From Acinetobacter sp. WCHAc010034 (GTDB lineage: Bacteria; Pseudomonadota; Gammaproteobacteria; Pseudomonadales; Moraxellaceae): DNA of 13,204 bases. The stretch's first letter is position 1; each line of letters begins with the position of its first letter. Below the pieces are notes generated by a model. The model had not been told where the DNA came from. It did not search any database and saw nothing but the letters and a program-made list of their open reading frames with translations. Location: NCBI RefSeq assembly GCF_001696615.3, contig NZ_CP032271.1:1-13204 (forward strand), given 5' to 3'. A program made the position numbers and the translations under genes. Below, one piece after another: positions 6,817 through 13,204 of this stretch.

Positions 6817-6858
6817 GGATTTTCTCCTTATTTCAACGAGGTGGTGCTCAGGCGCCAA

Positions 6859-7286
6859 TCAAGACGACTTTTCGTCCCATTCAGGATTAGTTAAAAACGC
6901 TTCACCGCACCACTCATCAGGTTTCCAGCGTTGTCGCTGGCATGAGGATCGCTGCTACAAACCCAGACATCACCACACCACGAAGGTCGGATGTCGGCTT
7001 CAATGTACAAGCAATAAAGTGTGTAATTCAGGGAGGCACTACCGCGATGCCTATTTCGAATTCTGTGTTTCTTGCATCACGCACCGAACTTTTAGTCCGA
7101 TCGTGTTTATTGACCGTCTTTGGCCATGAAGGCGAGGCAACATCTTTCTGAGCTCTAATCAGCAGATAGATATTCAGAGTACTATAAACCGTGTGGAATG
7201 AGCGGGCATGCCACACGGTTGCGGTGGAAGATGAAATCGTTTTGGCTGGAATCAGCCTTTTCACAATAACCTCACTTCCCCTAGTT
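6859..7286 (-). pseudogene. Gap with probable decayed gene between the VOC and hydrolase genes
   Basis: This ~430-bp gap in the operon has no intact gene. On the minus strand two coding-looking pieces lie in different frames: ...TLKPTSDLRGVVMSGFVAAILMP... (about 7030-6925) and PDEWCGEAFLTNPEWDEKSS ending at TGA 6861-6859. One or more small indels would join them, so a former gene is plausible, but I cannot name it. A GTG frame with a GAGG ribosome site at 7264 (78 codons to 7028) does not look like a folded protein. A 10-bp inverted repeat, AACCGTGTGG (7187-7196) / CCACACGGTT (7211-7220), with a 14-base loop is also here. Confidence 0.35.
7187..7220. repeat. 10-bp inverted repeat inside the operon gap
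   Basis: AACCGTGTGG and CCACACGGTT are perfectly complementary across a 14-base loop. There is no T-tract on either side, so it is not a classical terminator. It could be an operator, an RNA-processing hairpin within the operon transcript, or a leftover of the decayed gene. Confidence 0.55.
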
Positions 7287-7685
7287 TTAGACAAAGGTGT
7301 AGGCGCAGACCTTATTACCAGCAGGATCACGCAGGTAGGCCGCGTAAGCACCCGGCAGGTGGCCACGTGGGCCAGGCTGACCTTCATCGGTGCCACCAGC
7401 GGCGAGGCCGGCTGCGTGGAATGCATTCACCTCTGCAGGAGTGGCAGCTGCGAAGCCTACCGTCACACCATTGCTGGTTGGTTCTGCACCATTGCCTGGG
7501 CGGGCGATCATGAAAGCAGGTTTGTCGCGACCGTACAGAACCCAATCGTTACCAAATGGTCCTAGGTTTTTAATGCCGAGGGCACCTAAAGTGGCATCGT
7601 AGAATGCAACCGACTTATTAAGGTCGACTGCGCCGAGGAAGACATGGGAGAAAATGTCGTTACCGGAAATTACTGGAATAGCCAT
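7287..7685 (-). CDS. VOC family (glyoxalase/bleomycin-resistance fold) protein
   Basis: This 132-residue single-domain vicinal-oxygen-chelate protein lies between the formaldehyde dehydrogenase and hydrolase genes. The βαβββ pattern is seen in IFSHVFLGAVDLNKSVAFYDATLGALG (11-37) and AYAAYLRDPAGNKVCAYTF near the C-terminus, the classic VOC ending with the D-P-x-G-N-K turn. An AAGGAAA ribosome site precedes the ATG at 7685; the adhC stop is 52 bp upstream. Family members bind a metal and act on small electrophiles such as methylglyoxal conjugates; here a role with a glutathione adduct is suggested by the neighbours only. The exact substrate is unknown. Confidence 0.85.
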   Translation of the reverse strand: MAIPVISGNDIFSHVFLGAVDLNKSVAFYDATLGALGIKNLGPFGNDWVLYGRDKPAFMIARPGNGAEPTSNGVTVGFAAATPAEVNAFHAAGLAAGGTDEGQPGPRGHLPGAYAAYLRDPAGNKVCAYTFV

Positions 7686-7737
7686 TAAAGTGTTTCCTTG
7701 ATGGATGGTTCTGAAAAATCAGGTAGTGATCCATGGA

Positions 7738-8868
<1,131 letters not shown>

Positions 8869-9144
8869 TTATTTTAAATATGACTTAAGAATCTTTGCTA
8901 TTTCAGCAAGTTCTTCGTTTCGTTGTTGTTCTGTAGTTTCTCCAGATACTAGAGTGTCTTTTAAGTGAACCTCTAGCATCTCATTCATTAGACCATTAAT
9001 GGCACCGCGTACAGAACAGATTTGTTGCAGAATGGCATTACATTCCACATTGCTTTCTAGCGCTTTTTCAATCGCTTCAGCCTGACCCTTGATTCGTCTG
9101 ACACGCGTCAGAATCTTTTTTTTATCTTCGACTTGATTTGGCAT
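8869..9144 (-). CDS. frmR: Formaldehyde-responsive repressor FrmR (CsoR/RcnR family)
   Basis: This all-helical 91-residue repressor shuts off the operon until formaldehyde reacts with it. The residues used by E. coli FrmR are all present: Pro2 next to Met1, Cys35 (SNVECNAIL) and His60 (EMLEVHLKD). Pro2 and Cys35 of neighbouring subunits are cross-linked by formaldehyde in the E. coli protein, which releases DNA. Family hallmarks are LTRVRRIKGQAEAIEKALE (12-30) and QQICSVRGAINGLMNEML (40-57). An AAGGA ribosome site lies 8 bases before ATG 9144. It is the first gene of the operon. Its base composition is nearer the AT-rich backbone than that of adhC and fghA, hinting at a mosaic operon. Confidence 0.93.
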   Translation of the reverse strand: MPNQVEDKKKILTRVRRIKGQAEAIEKALESNVECNAILQQICSVRGAINGLMNEMLEVHLKDTLVSGETTEQQRNEELAEIAKILKSYLK

Positions 9145-9167
9145 AAAGCTAATTCCTTAAAGTTTCT

Positions 9168-9202
9168 TATAGTATAGTACCCTATAGTATATGGAATGAC
9201 AA
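9168..9202 (-). promoter_or_regulatory. frmR operon promoter with overlapping FrmR operator
   Basis: On the minus strand -35 TTGTCA (9202-9197), 17-bp spacer and -10 TACTAT (9179-9174) form a good promoter. The region 9168-9192 has TATACTATA-type half-sites around a short G/C tract (ATATACTATA GGG TACTATACTATA on the minus strand, written in parts), the layout of CsoR/FrmR operators, covering the spacer and -10. Binding would block RNA polymerase, so repression relieved by formaldehyde is expected. Confidence 0.7.
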
Positions 9203-9255
9203 GAAACCTTTATAAACTTAATAATTGATAAAAGCTTTGAATAGCCACCAAAACT

Positions 9256-10128
9256 CTAGACACACATAACCATCTTTTGATGGGACTTTTCATAATCTAA
9301 TGGAGAACGTTGTCCATTGGAACCATGTCTTCTTTTTGAGTTATAAAACATTTCAATATATTCAAAGATATCTGACCTCGCTTCAGTTCTTGATGCATAG
9401 TTTCTCTTCTTAACTCGTTCCCGTTTTAATAGCTGGAAAAAGCTTTCTGCAACAGCATTATCATGGCAATTGCCTCTACGACTCATACTGCATTCCAAAT
9501 TATGTTGTTTAAGGAATGCTTGCCATTCATGACTGGTATATTGGCTGCCTTGGTCAGAATGAATCAAAACCTTGTTCTTTGGTTTTCTCCGCCATAAAGC
9601 CATCAATAACGCATCTAGCACAAGATCTGTAGTCATTCTTGATTTCATAGACCACCCAACAACAAGGCGTGAAAATAGATCAATTACAACAGCAAGATAT
9701 AACCAACCTTCATGTGTACGAATATACGTAATGTCTGTTACCCACTTCCGATTAGGCTGAGTTGGATTAAACTGTCGTTCTAAGGTGTTTGCGGAAACAA
9801 TACTTGGCGTACCTGCATAAGATCTAGGCTTGCGATAGCCGCGCTGTGATTTAAGCCCATTCGCTTTCATTAACCTATGCACCCGGTTGATACCGCAATT
9901 TTCGCCAACATCTTTCAAATCACAGTGAATCTTGCGATAGCCGTAGACTCCGCCAGATTCCAGCCAGAACTGTTTAATCAATCCTGAAAGCTGTTGTCGT
10001 TTCCTCGCAGTTTTACTAGTGGGTTGTTTCAACCATGCGTAATAACCACTGTGATGAACATCTAGAGTCGAACATAAACGACGAACAGACCATATGTGCT
10101 GATTGTCCTGAATAAAGGCATACCTCAT
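9256..10128 (-). CDS. IS3-family transposase OrfB (DDE integrase core)
   Basis: This 290-residue catalytic half has an N-terminal HTH_21-type region (VYGYRKIHCDLKD) and then an rve/DDE core. The acidic triad is visible as D in WVTDITYIRTHEGWLYLAVVID (the D of TDITY), D in IHSDQGSQYTS and E in NCHDNAVAESFFQLLK. The frame opens 5' of the orfA stop, so a fused OrfAB transposase is made by -1 frameshifting rather than from the ATG at 10128. The stop at 9256 lies inside the left terminal repeat, typical of the family. The gene appears intact. Confidence 0.93.
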   Translation of the reverse strand: MRYAFIQDNQHIWSVRRLCSTLDVHHSGYYAWLKQPTSKTARKRQQLSGLIKQFWLESGGVYGYRKIHCDLKDVGENCGINRVHRLMKANGLKSQRGYRKPRSYAGTPSIVSANTLERQFNPTQPNRKWVTDITYIRTHEGWLYLAVVIDLFSRLVVGWSMKSRMTTDLVLDALLMALWRRKPKNKVLIHSDQGSQYTSHEWQAFLKQHNLECSMSRRGNCHDNAVAESFFQLLKRERVKKRNYASRTEARSDIFEYIEMFYNSKRRHGSNGQRSPLDYEKSHQKMVMCV

Positions 10129-10412
10129 TTGGACTGGCTTGCGAAGTACACCGCGGCTTTTTTTAATATGTCCCTTTCTTCAGTAACTCTTTGCAACTCC
10201 TTTTTTAGCTTTGCCAATTCTGAAACTGCATCCCTAGAGTCTGTGATTTTAGGTTCTTGAGGAGCATAACGCTTGATCCAAGCATAAAGACTATGCGTGG
10301 TTGTACCTAAACGTGCGGCAACTTCAGCCACGCTATGACCTTTTTCAGTCACTTGCTTTACTGCTTCAATTTTGAATTCTTCAGGGTATCGTTTGCTACT
10401 GCTCATAAGCAC
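10125..10412 (-). CDS. IS3-family transposase OrfA (HTH_Tnp_1)
   Basis: This 95-residue protein has an N-terminal helix-turn-helix (RYPEEFKIEAVKQVTEKGHSV, AEVAARLGTTTHSLYAWIKRY) and a C-terminal heptad region (ELAKLKKELQRVTEERDILKKA) for dimerisation. It overlaps orfB by 4 bp at its stop, with the slippery run A7G on the minus strand at 10164-10157. It binds the IS ends; alone it usually restrains transposition, and fused to OrfB it forms the active enzyme. ATG 10412 could be preceded by other starts; Met3 also fits. Confidence 0.9.
   Translation of the reverse strand: MLMSSSKRYPEEFKIEAVKQVTEKGHSVAEVAARLGTTTHSLYAWIKRYAPQEPKITDSRDAVSELAKLKKELQRVTEERDILKKAAVYFASQSK
10157..10164 (-). promoter_or_regulatory. 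Programmed -1 frameshift slippery site
   Basis: The minus strand reads TTAAAAAAAGCC. A -1 slip on A AAA AAG takes the ribosome from the orfA frame (ILKKAAVYF) into the orfB frame (SRGVLRKPVQ then MRYAFI), giving the OrfAB fusion. This is the standard IS3-family mechanism. Confidence 0.8.
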
Positions 10413-10513
10413 CTCGTTAATTAGCCATTTTATCTAACTAAAAGGTGTCTACAAAATCGGTGGCTATTCACTTATAATTAAAAAATTCTACATCTATTTT
10501 TAAATTTTTCGAA

Positions 10514-10541
10514 AATTAACATAATACGCGTTATACGAATC
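10514..10541 (-). other. pdif site 4 (XerD|XerC on the plus strand)
   Basis: On the plus strand: AATTAACATAA (XerD arm), spacer TACGCG, TTATACGAATC (XerC arm, last base atypical). It is the right edge of the formaldehyde cassette. Its XerD arm and spacer are identical to those of site 7 at 11553, in the same orientation. Confidence 0.9.
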
Positions 10542-10545
10542 TAAG

Positions 10546-10568
10546 AATGGGAGCCTTTAGCTCCCATT
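10546..10568. terminator. Hairpin between pdif site 4 and the antitoxin gene
   Basis: A 9-bp stem AATGGGAGC (10546-10554) / GCTCCCATT (10560-10568) has a 5-base loop. T5 follows on the plus strand. It lies 22 bp after the minus-strand antitoxin stop and probably also ends that transcript, though T's are fewer on that side. Confidence 0.7.
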
Positions 10569-10589
10569 TTTACTATATTTTTTAAAGTT

Positions 10590-10880
10590 TTAGGCGTGTT
10601 GTACTGTGAGTTTTAGGCCTAAAGCATTCACTACACGATTAATCGTATCAAAACGTGGTGCTGAATCATGACGTAGGGCTTTGTAGAGTGCCTCACGCCC
10701 AATTCCTGCTTCTTTAGCGATTTGAGTCATACCACGAGCTTTAGCAATAACACCAAGTGCATGAGCTAATTCAGCTGGATCATTCTCTTCAAGAACCATA
10801 TTGAGATACATCACAATGTCTTCTTCAGTTTTGAGTGACTCAGCCATATCAAAACTTGGTAAATCAGCTACTTTAACCAC
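10590..10880 (-). CDS. HI1420/HigA-like addiction-module antitoxin, without its toxin
   Basis: This 96-residue protein matches the 'putative addiction module antidote' family (HI1420-like, Xre-type HTH). Residues 17-45 (KTEEDIVMYLNMVLEENDPAELAHALGVI) are the family's N-terminal helix pair; the helix-turn-helix follows at 47-80 (KARGMTQIAKEAGIGREALYKAL). I use the GTG at 10880 because GGAGG lies 6 bases upstream. Normally a RelE/HigB-type toxin gene immediately precedes it; here only 178 bp of AT-rich DNA separates it from pdif site 5 and no toxin frame is present. It may serve as an anti-addiction factor against a chromosomal or other plasmid toxin, or be a remnant. Confidence 0.8.
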   Translation of the reverse strand: MVKVADLPSFDMAESLKTEEDIVMYLNMVLEENDPAELAHALGVIAKARGMTQIAKEAGIGREALYKALRHDSAPRFDTINRVVNALGLKLTVQHA

Positions 10881-10890
10881 TTTAATCCTC

Positions 10891-10929
10891 CAACGTTTTC
10901 GATAGTTTGACTGCAGAATTCAACGTTTT
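10891..10929. promoter_or_regulatory. Paired 9-bp repeats upstream of the antitoxin gene (possible operator)
   Basis: CAACGTTTT occurs at 10891-10899 and again at 10921-10929, exactly 30 bp (about three helical turns) apart, each containing the palindrome AACGTT. The first copy lies 10 bp upstream of the GTG. Spacing on one DNA face suits cooperative binding by the HTH antitoxin itself; this is inference. Confidence 0.45.
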
Positions 10930-11058
10930 ATGTCCTCATAGAATTAATCAATATTTTTGAAAATGATATTCTTTTTAAATGGGAAGTCTATAATGATAGA
11001 TAAATGCAATTTAAATTAGATAGTTACCAATTTTCTAGAAATTTTATAGTTTTTCTGA

Positions 11059-11086
11059 AACTAACATAATACACCTTATACGAAGT
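11059..11086 (-). other. pdif site 5 (XerD|XerC on the plus strand)
   Basis: On the plus strand: AACTAACATAA (XerD arm), spacer TACACC, TTATACGAAGT (XerC arm). It closes the antitoxin cassette on the right; it is in the same orientation as site 4, so this cassette is bounded by directly repeated sites. Confidence 0.88.
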
Positions 11087-11128
11087 CAAGAAATTGAGTC
11101 TATATCCTTAATTTTTTATTATTTTTTT

Positions 11129-11168
11129 AAATTTAGGAGCCTAGATTCTGGTCTAAGCTCTTAAATTT
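11129..11168. repeat. Long hairpin filling the gap between pdif sites 5 and 6
   Basis: Arms AAATTTAGGAGCCTAGA (11129-11145) and TCTAAGCTCTTAAATTT (11152-11168) pair over 17 positions with one G-T and one mismatch around a 6-base loop. The right arm overlaps the first four bases of pdif site 6. T7 lies before it on the plus strand, so it is not a standard terminator for the minus-strand gene at 11207. Confidence 0.7.
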
Positions 11169-11192
11169 CATGTAATCGCCATTATGTTAAAT
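11165..11192 (+). other. pdif site 6 (XerC|XerD orientation, degenerate XerC arm)
   Basis: Arm ATTTCATGTAA (two changes from ATTTCGTATAA), spacer TCGCCA, intact XerD arm TTATGTTAAAT. The XerC arm overlaps the end of a hairpin. The weakened XerC arm could reduce its activity. Confidence 0.78.
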
Positions 11193-11206
11193 AGTGATTT
11201 TTTTGT

Positions 11207-11530
11207 TTAGTCAAAGCAAGCAAATCCACCATATACAACTTCATTAGATAAAATTCTTGTTTCAAAATCCTTTTGAGAAAGCATCCGTTGAGCTAAATCA
11301 CCATATTTCTCTTTAATATGAATAGTCCAATCTTCAAGTGGCATTTCACAAATTGGATTGAGTATCTCATCTGGATGAATTCCATCTATCAGAAATCTTT
11401 CAAATACTTTTTTTATAGCTTCCTCATAATCATTCCCACCTGTATAGCAATTTACATATGCTTTGCTTGAGACAGGCATGATAGATTTTTGTAAAGCATG
11501 AACTTTACTAGTTATGATAAATACCTTCAT
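11207..11530 (-). CDS. Conserved-looking protein of unknown function, 107 residues
   Basis: The only gene between pdif sites 6 and 7. The product is soluble, with a β-strand start (MKVFIITSKVHAL), a helical centre (DYEEAIKKVFERFLIDG) and an acidic/aromatic stretch (PLEDWTIHIKEKYG) ending in GGFACFD. There are no membrane segments or obvious catalytic motif. The ribosome site is poor (AATAGA before ATG 11530), and the ATG lies only 22 bp from pdif site 7, so its promoter probably lies within or beyond that site. Size and shape resemble small immunity or accessory proteins, but I do not recognise a family. Lone-gene pdif cassettes often carry stability or stress genes. Confidence 0.65.
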   Translation of the reverse strand: MKVFIITSKVHALQKSIMPVSSKAYVNCYTGGNDYEEAIKKVFERFLIDGIHPDEILNPICEMPLEDWTIHIKEKYGDLAQRMLSQKDFETRILSNEVVYGGFACFD

Positions 11531-11552
11531 TCTATTTATTTAAATTCTCTAA

Positions 11553-11580
11553 AATTAACATAATACGCGTTATGCGAAAG
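11553..11580 (-). other. pdif site 7 (XerD|XerC on the plus strand)
   Basis: On the plus strand: AATTAACATAA (XerD arm), spacer TACGCG, TTATGCGAAAG (XerC arm). It is the last pdif site, separating the cassettes from the backbone. Its XerC arm overlaps the left stem of a terminator by four bases. Confidence 0.9.
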
Positions 11581-11602
11581 GCCCGATTCATGGGCCTTTT
11601 TT
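11577..11602. terminator. Bidirectional terminator overlapping pdif site 7
   Basis: An 8-bp stem AAAGGCCC (11577-11584) / GGGCCTTT (11592-11599), 7-base loop, then TTT on the plus strand and TTTCGC on the minus strand. It lies directly after the stop of the minus-strand gene at 11604, which it probably terminates. Confidence 0.8.
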
Positions 11603-11603
11603 G

Positions 11604-12002
11604 CTACTGATCAATCTTCAGTTTAGATAGAGACAGGCTATCTAATAGCTCTTTGGCTTTAGCACGCGATCTACTTATATCGCCTTTCATACCTTGCCGA
11701 TCCGCTAGGGATATAGCTTTGCTTTCCTCTAAGTCATTCTCTTTTTTTTCAGCATCTTGAAAACTAGATAAGAAACCAGAGCTAGTCTCTGTTTTTGGCT
11801 TATTAGAATAAGATTCTTCTTGAGTTTTTTTATCCTGTGAGCGATATCGATATAAATAGCTTTTAAATGTATTCAAATTGAGATCTAACTCATGATCCAT
11901 TTGAAGTTTTTCCACAATAGATTGTTGCGTATACCCCTCATTTATAAGTTGGTCAATGATTGGTAAAAGGAGAAAGAACCTCACACTTTTTTTCCGTTTC
12001 AT
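11604..12002 (-). CDS. Probable TraK/DUF5338-like DNA-binding protein
   Basis: The 132-residue product opens with a basic start (MKRKKSVRFFLL) and a helical N-domain (DQLINEGYTQQSIVEKLQMDHELDLNLNTFKSYLYRYRS, about 17-55) that follows the pattern of DUF5338/TraK-like oriT- or plasmid-binding proteins: 'xxLxxGYSxxxIxExLxxxxxxxxxxxTFxxxxxR'. The rest is charged, Ser/Lys/Glu-rich and likely disordered or coiled. It lies at the backbone edge, reading away from the origin region. The inverted motif TGTA..TACA at 12027-12039 just upstream may be an autoregulatory site. No relaxase gene is present, so if this is a mobilisation accessory protein the plasmid would need one in trans. The assignment is tentative. 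Confidence 0.45.
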   Translation of the reverse strand: MKRKKSVRFFLLLPIIDQLINEGYTQQSIVEKLQMDHELDLNLNTFKSYLYRYRSQDKKTQEESYSNKPKTETSSGFLSSFQDAEKKENDLEESKAISLADRQGMKGDISRSRAKAKELLDSLSLSKLKIDQ

Positions 12003-12780
12003 ATTCAGTTTTTCTAAGATGGAATATGTACAATATACAGATTAATTGCCTACTTTTTACATAAAATTTGAAACTTTTTGCTAAACTATAAAAACTATTT
12101 GCATTATTTTTGCAACTATTTACTAAAATTTTGCATCCTATTTGCATTTAAATTAAAAGAATTAAGGAATAAACGCCCTAAAAAGCTCAAAATAGCGAAA
12201 AATTCACCCAATAATTTTAAGTTTTTATTCCTATAAAGACCCTTATTTTATGGATACACCATACGCACCTTGCAGGATGCCAAAAATCAACGGTTTACAA
12301 ACTTTAGAAAAGTATAAAAATTAGAAACCTCATACATAAGTAAGCCTATTACATTGATTTTTATAGTATTGCGATGCATGAAGTAAAAAACTCTTTATAA
12401 CGTGGATTATAGTGAGTGCAATTCAGCCATACTCATGCTCAATTCTTCAGTTATACAAATCTAAGTTTTAAAAATTTGAGATAGCCTTTCTTTTTCTGAA
12501 TGGGTAAATGGCTACGTCTGTTTTTCAATTGAATGAAGGCAGCCATAAATTGCGTTTAAATGCGTTTTAATAGCACTTAAATAGAAAACAGAGAACTTTC
12601 TTGTCTCGTATTGAAAACAAGTCTAAAAACGCAAACGAGAGCAATTGAAGCCTACTTTGATTTAAACCATAAGAACAGAACGAGTGTCTACGAGTGATAC
12701 CCCCTCAATTGGAATTTTTGCCGCTCTTTCTCTGATTACAAGCTTTCTATCCATAAATCACCTTCATAGCAGAGCAGCCC
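12003..12780. other. AT-rich non-coding region between the TraK-like gene and the origin
   Basis: No credible gene on either strand over ~780 bases. It holds short hairpins such as GCACCTTGCAGGATGC at about 12267-12282, and T/A-rich repeats with TGCGTTTAAATGCGTTTTAA at about 12552-12571. It may house an oriT or a small RNA, but no nic motif or clear RNA structure can be recognised by eye. Confidence 0.4.
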
Positions 12781-12817
12781 GAATGGGTGCGAACTATTAG
12801 GCATTTGCTTCTAGACC

Positions 12818-12958
12818 GAGCGAAGCGAGTAAAAAAACTTATGAGCGAAGCGAATTCCGAGTTTCTTTTGCTTTTTCTAAGAGTCACGGAGATATTGACC
12901 GAAAATTGCCCCGGCGAATCGAGCGAAAGCGAGATTCAATAGAGTTTGAGCGAAGCGA
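12818..12958 (+). repeat. Four GAGCGAAGCGA repeats next to the origin
   Basis: GAGCGAAGCGA occurs at 12818-12828, 12843-12853 and 12948-12958, with a one-base-longer version GAGCGAAAGCGA at 12921-12932. Two copies lie inside the loop of the 12902-12975 stem. They could be protein-binding sites at the origin or in partitioning; no ParA/ParB genes are present. Confidence 0.75.
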
Positions 12959-12975
12959 AAACCGAGGGCAATTTT
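12902..12975. repeat. Inverted repeat bracketing two GAGCGAAGCGA-type repeats
   Basis: Arms at 12902-12915 (AAAATTGCCCCCGG-like; AAAATTGCCC then C CGG) and 12962-12975 (CCGAGGGCAATTTT) pair over 14 positions with one mismatch. The right arm is followed by a T, making it terminator-like on the plus strand toward the origin. It could insulate oriV from incoming transcription. Confidence 0.6.
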
Positions 12976-12984
12976 TCATACCCA

Positions 12985-13050
12985 GGGCTTTTAATTATTT
13001 TTAAGCTTTTAAATGCTTTTAGATATGCTGAAAGTCTTTATTAAAAGCAC
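12985..13050. other. Candidate DNA unwinding element
   Basis: A strongly A+T-rich run contains GCTTTTA three times (12987-12993, 13005-13011, 13015-13021) and once inverted (13042-13048). It sits next to the iterons, where Rep_3 origins place the melting region. No perfect DnaA box was seen nearby. Confidence 0.5.
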
Positions 13051-13061
13051 TTACAGAGCTT

Positions 13062-13148
13062 ATATGACACCGTTTACCTTGCAATATGACACCGTTTACC
13101 TTGCAATATGACACCGTTTACCTTGCAATATGACACCGTTTACCTTGC
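13062..13148 (+). repeat. oriV iterons: four tandem 22-bp repeats
   Basis: The unit begins ATATGACACC and ends TTTACCTTGCA. Copies start at 13062, 13084, 13106 and 13128; the first three are identical and the fourth departs at its last base. Two turns of helix per unit put RepB monomers on one DNA face. They lie immediately upstream of repB across the circular junction, the standard Rep_3 origin, and set copy number and incompatibility. Confidence 0.95.
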
Positions 13149-13152
13149 TTAT

Positions 13153-13202
13153 AGCACCAAAATTAATTATTGTGTCATAGCATAATAATTAATTTTGGTG
13201 CT
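13153..13202. promoter_or_regulatory. repB operator: 19-bp-arm inverted repeat with embedded inverted half-iteron
   Basis: Arms 13153-13171 (AGCACCAAAATTAATTATT) and 13184-13202 are perfect complements around a 12-base loop. The loop contains GTGTCATA, the reverse complement of the iteron core TATGACAC. RepB dimers of this family bind such repeats to repress repB, so this is the likely autoregulatory site; it ends two bases before the ATG and probably overlaps the promoter and leader. Confidence 0.75.
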
Positions 13203-13204
13203 TC

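Larger units (their letters stand above)
9238..10470 (-). mobile_element. IS3-family insertion sequence, complete, 1233 bp
   Basis: The element has terminal inverted repeats beginning TGAATAGCCACC at both ends (9238-9249 and inverted at 10459-10470), with a second matching block TAGACAC ~15 bp inward. A 3-bp direct duplication CTT flanks it (9235-9237 and 10471-10473), showing true transposition into this site. It carries orfA and orfB in overlapping frames with an A7G slippery run. It lies 35 bp upstream of the frmR promoter -35 box in the same orientation, so read-through could raise operon expression. The ISfinder name was not determined. Confidence 0.9.

Noticed and set aside
6817..6858. 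Upstream ATG start for S-formylglutathione hydrolase
   Set aside because: The 14 extra residues do not fit the family, while GTG 6816 has a strong ribosome site and matches the normal N-terminus.
7191..7565. Plus-strand frame overlapping the VOC gene
   Set aside because: Antisense shadow of the GC-rich VOC gene and the gap; lacks a ribosome site and recognisable motifs.
10881..11058. Toxin gene partner for the antitoxin
   Set aside because: Only short frames such as a ~15-codon tail ending at the GTG were found; too short and unlike RelE/HigB toxins.
11953..12147. 64-codon minus-strand frame overlapping the TraK-like gene start
   Set aside because: AT-rich chance frame with no ribosome site.
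13062..13148. Tandem repeats as a CRISPR array
   Set aside because: Repeats are directly contiguous without spacers and abut repB; they are iterons.

Overview
The window reads as a complete small circular plasmid of an Acinetobacter-type host, cut open at the first base of its replication gene. The last ~150 bases hold four tandem 22-bp iterons and a 19-bp-arm inverted repeat that run directly into the repB ATG at base 1, so the two ends join naturally. The AT-rich backbone, the Rep_3 initiator followed by an overlapping helix-turn-helix replication-accessory gene, and above all seven 28-bp pdif (XerC/XerD) sites are the usual signature of Acinetobacter plasmids. This host assignment is inference from architecture, not from a database match.

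The backbone runs from ~11581 through the junction to 1834. It contains repB, an overlapping DNA-binding replication-accessory gene with internal repeats, a 47-residue membrane peptide, a terminator, a minus-strand TraK/DUF5338-like gene, ~1 kb of AT-rich non-coding DNA with GAGCGAAGCGA repeats, and the iteron origin.

The rest is a string of cassettes separated by pdif sites at 1835 (C|D), 4029 (D|C), 5751 (C|D), 10514 (D|C), 11059 (D|C), 11165 (C|D) and 11553 (D|C). In order they carry: (i) an Abi_2 abortive-infection gene and a DUF4145 gene, converging on a 32-codon basic mini-gene; (ii) a Fic AMP-transferase with its own terminator and a hairpin over its start codon; (iii) a glutathione-dependent formaldehyde detoxification operon (frmR, adhC, a VOC protein, S-formylglutathione hydrolase, a truncated NDH-2-like gene), with an IS3-family element just upstream of its promoter; (iv) an HI1420/HigA-like antitoxin without a toxin; (v) a ~78-bp gap holding only a long hairpin; (vi) a 107-residue protein of unknown function.

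Functionally the plasmid combines one metabolic/stress cassette with genes of the kind used in phage defence and addiction: an Abi_2 HEPN protein, a DUF4145 HEPN-like protein, Fic and an antitoxin. FrmR has the Pro2/Cys35/His60 formaldehyde-sensing residues, and a candidate operator overlaps its promoter, so the operon is probably derepressed by formaldehyde. The hydrolase and dehydrogenase genes are visibly more GC-rich than the backbone. The operon ends in a gene cut off close to the pdif site, which fits capture of a foreign segment as a pdif module.
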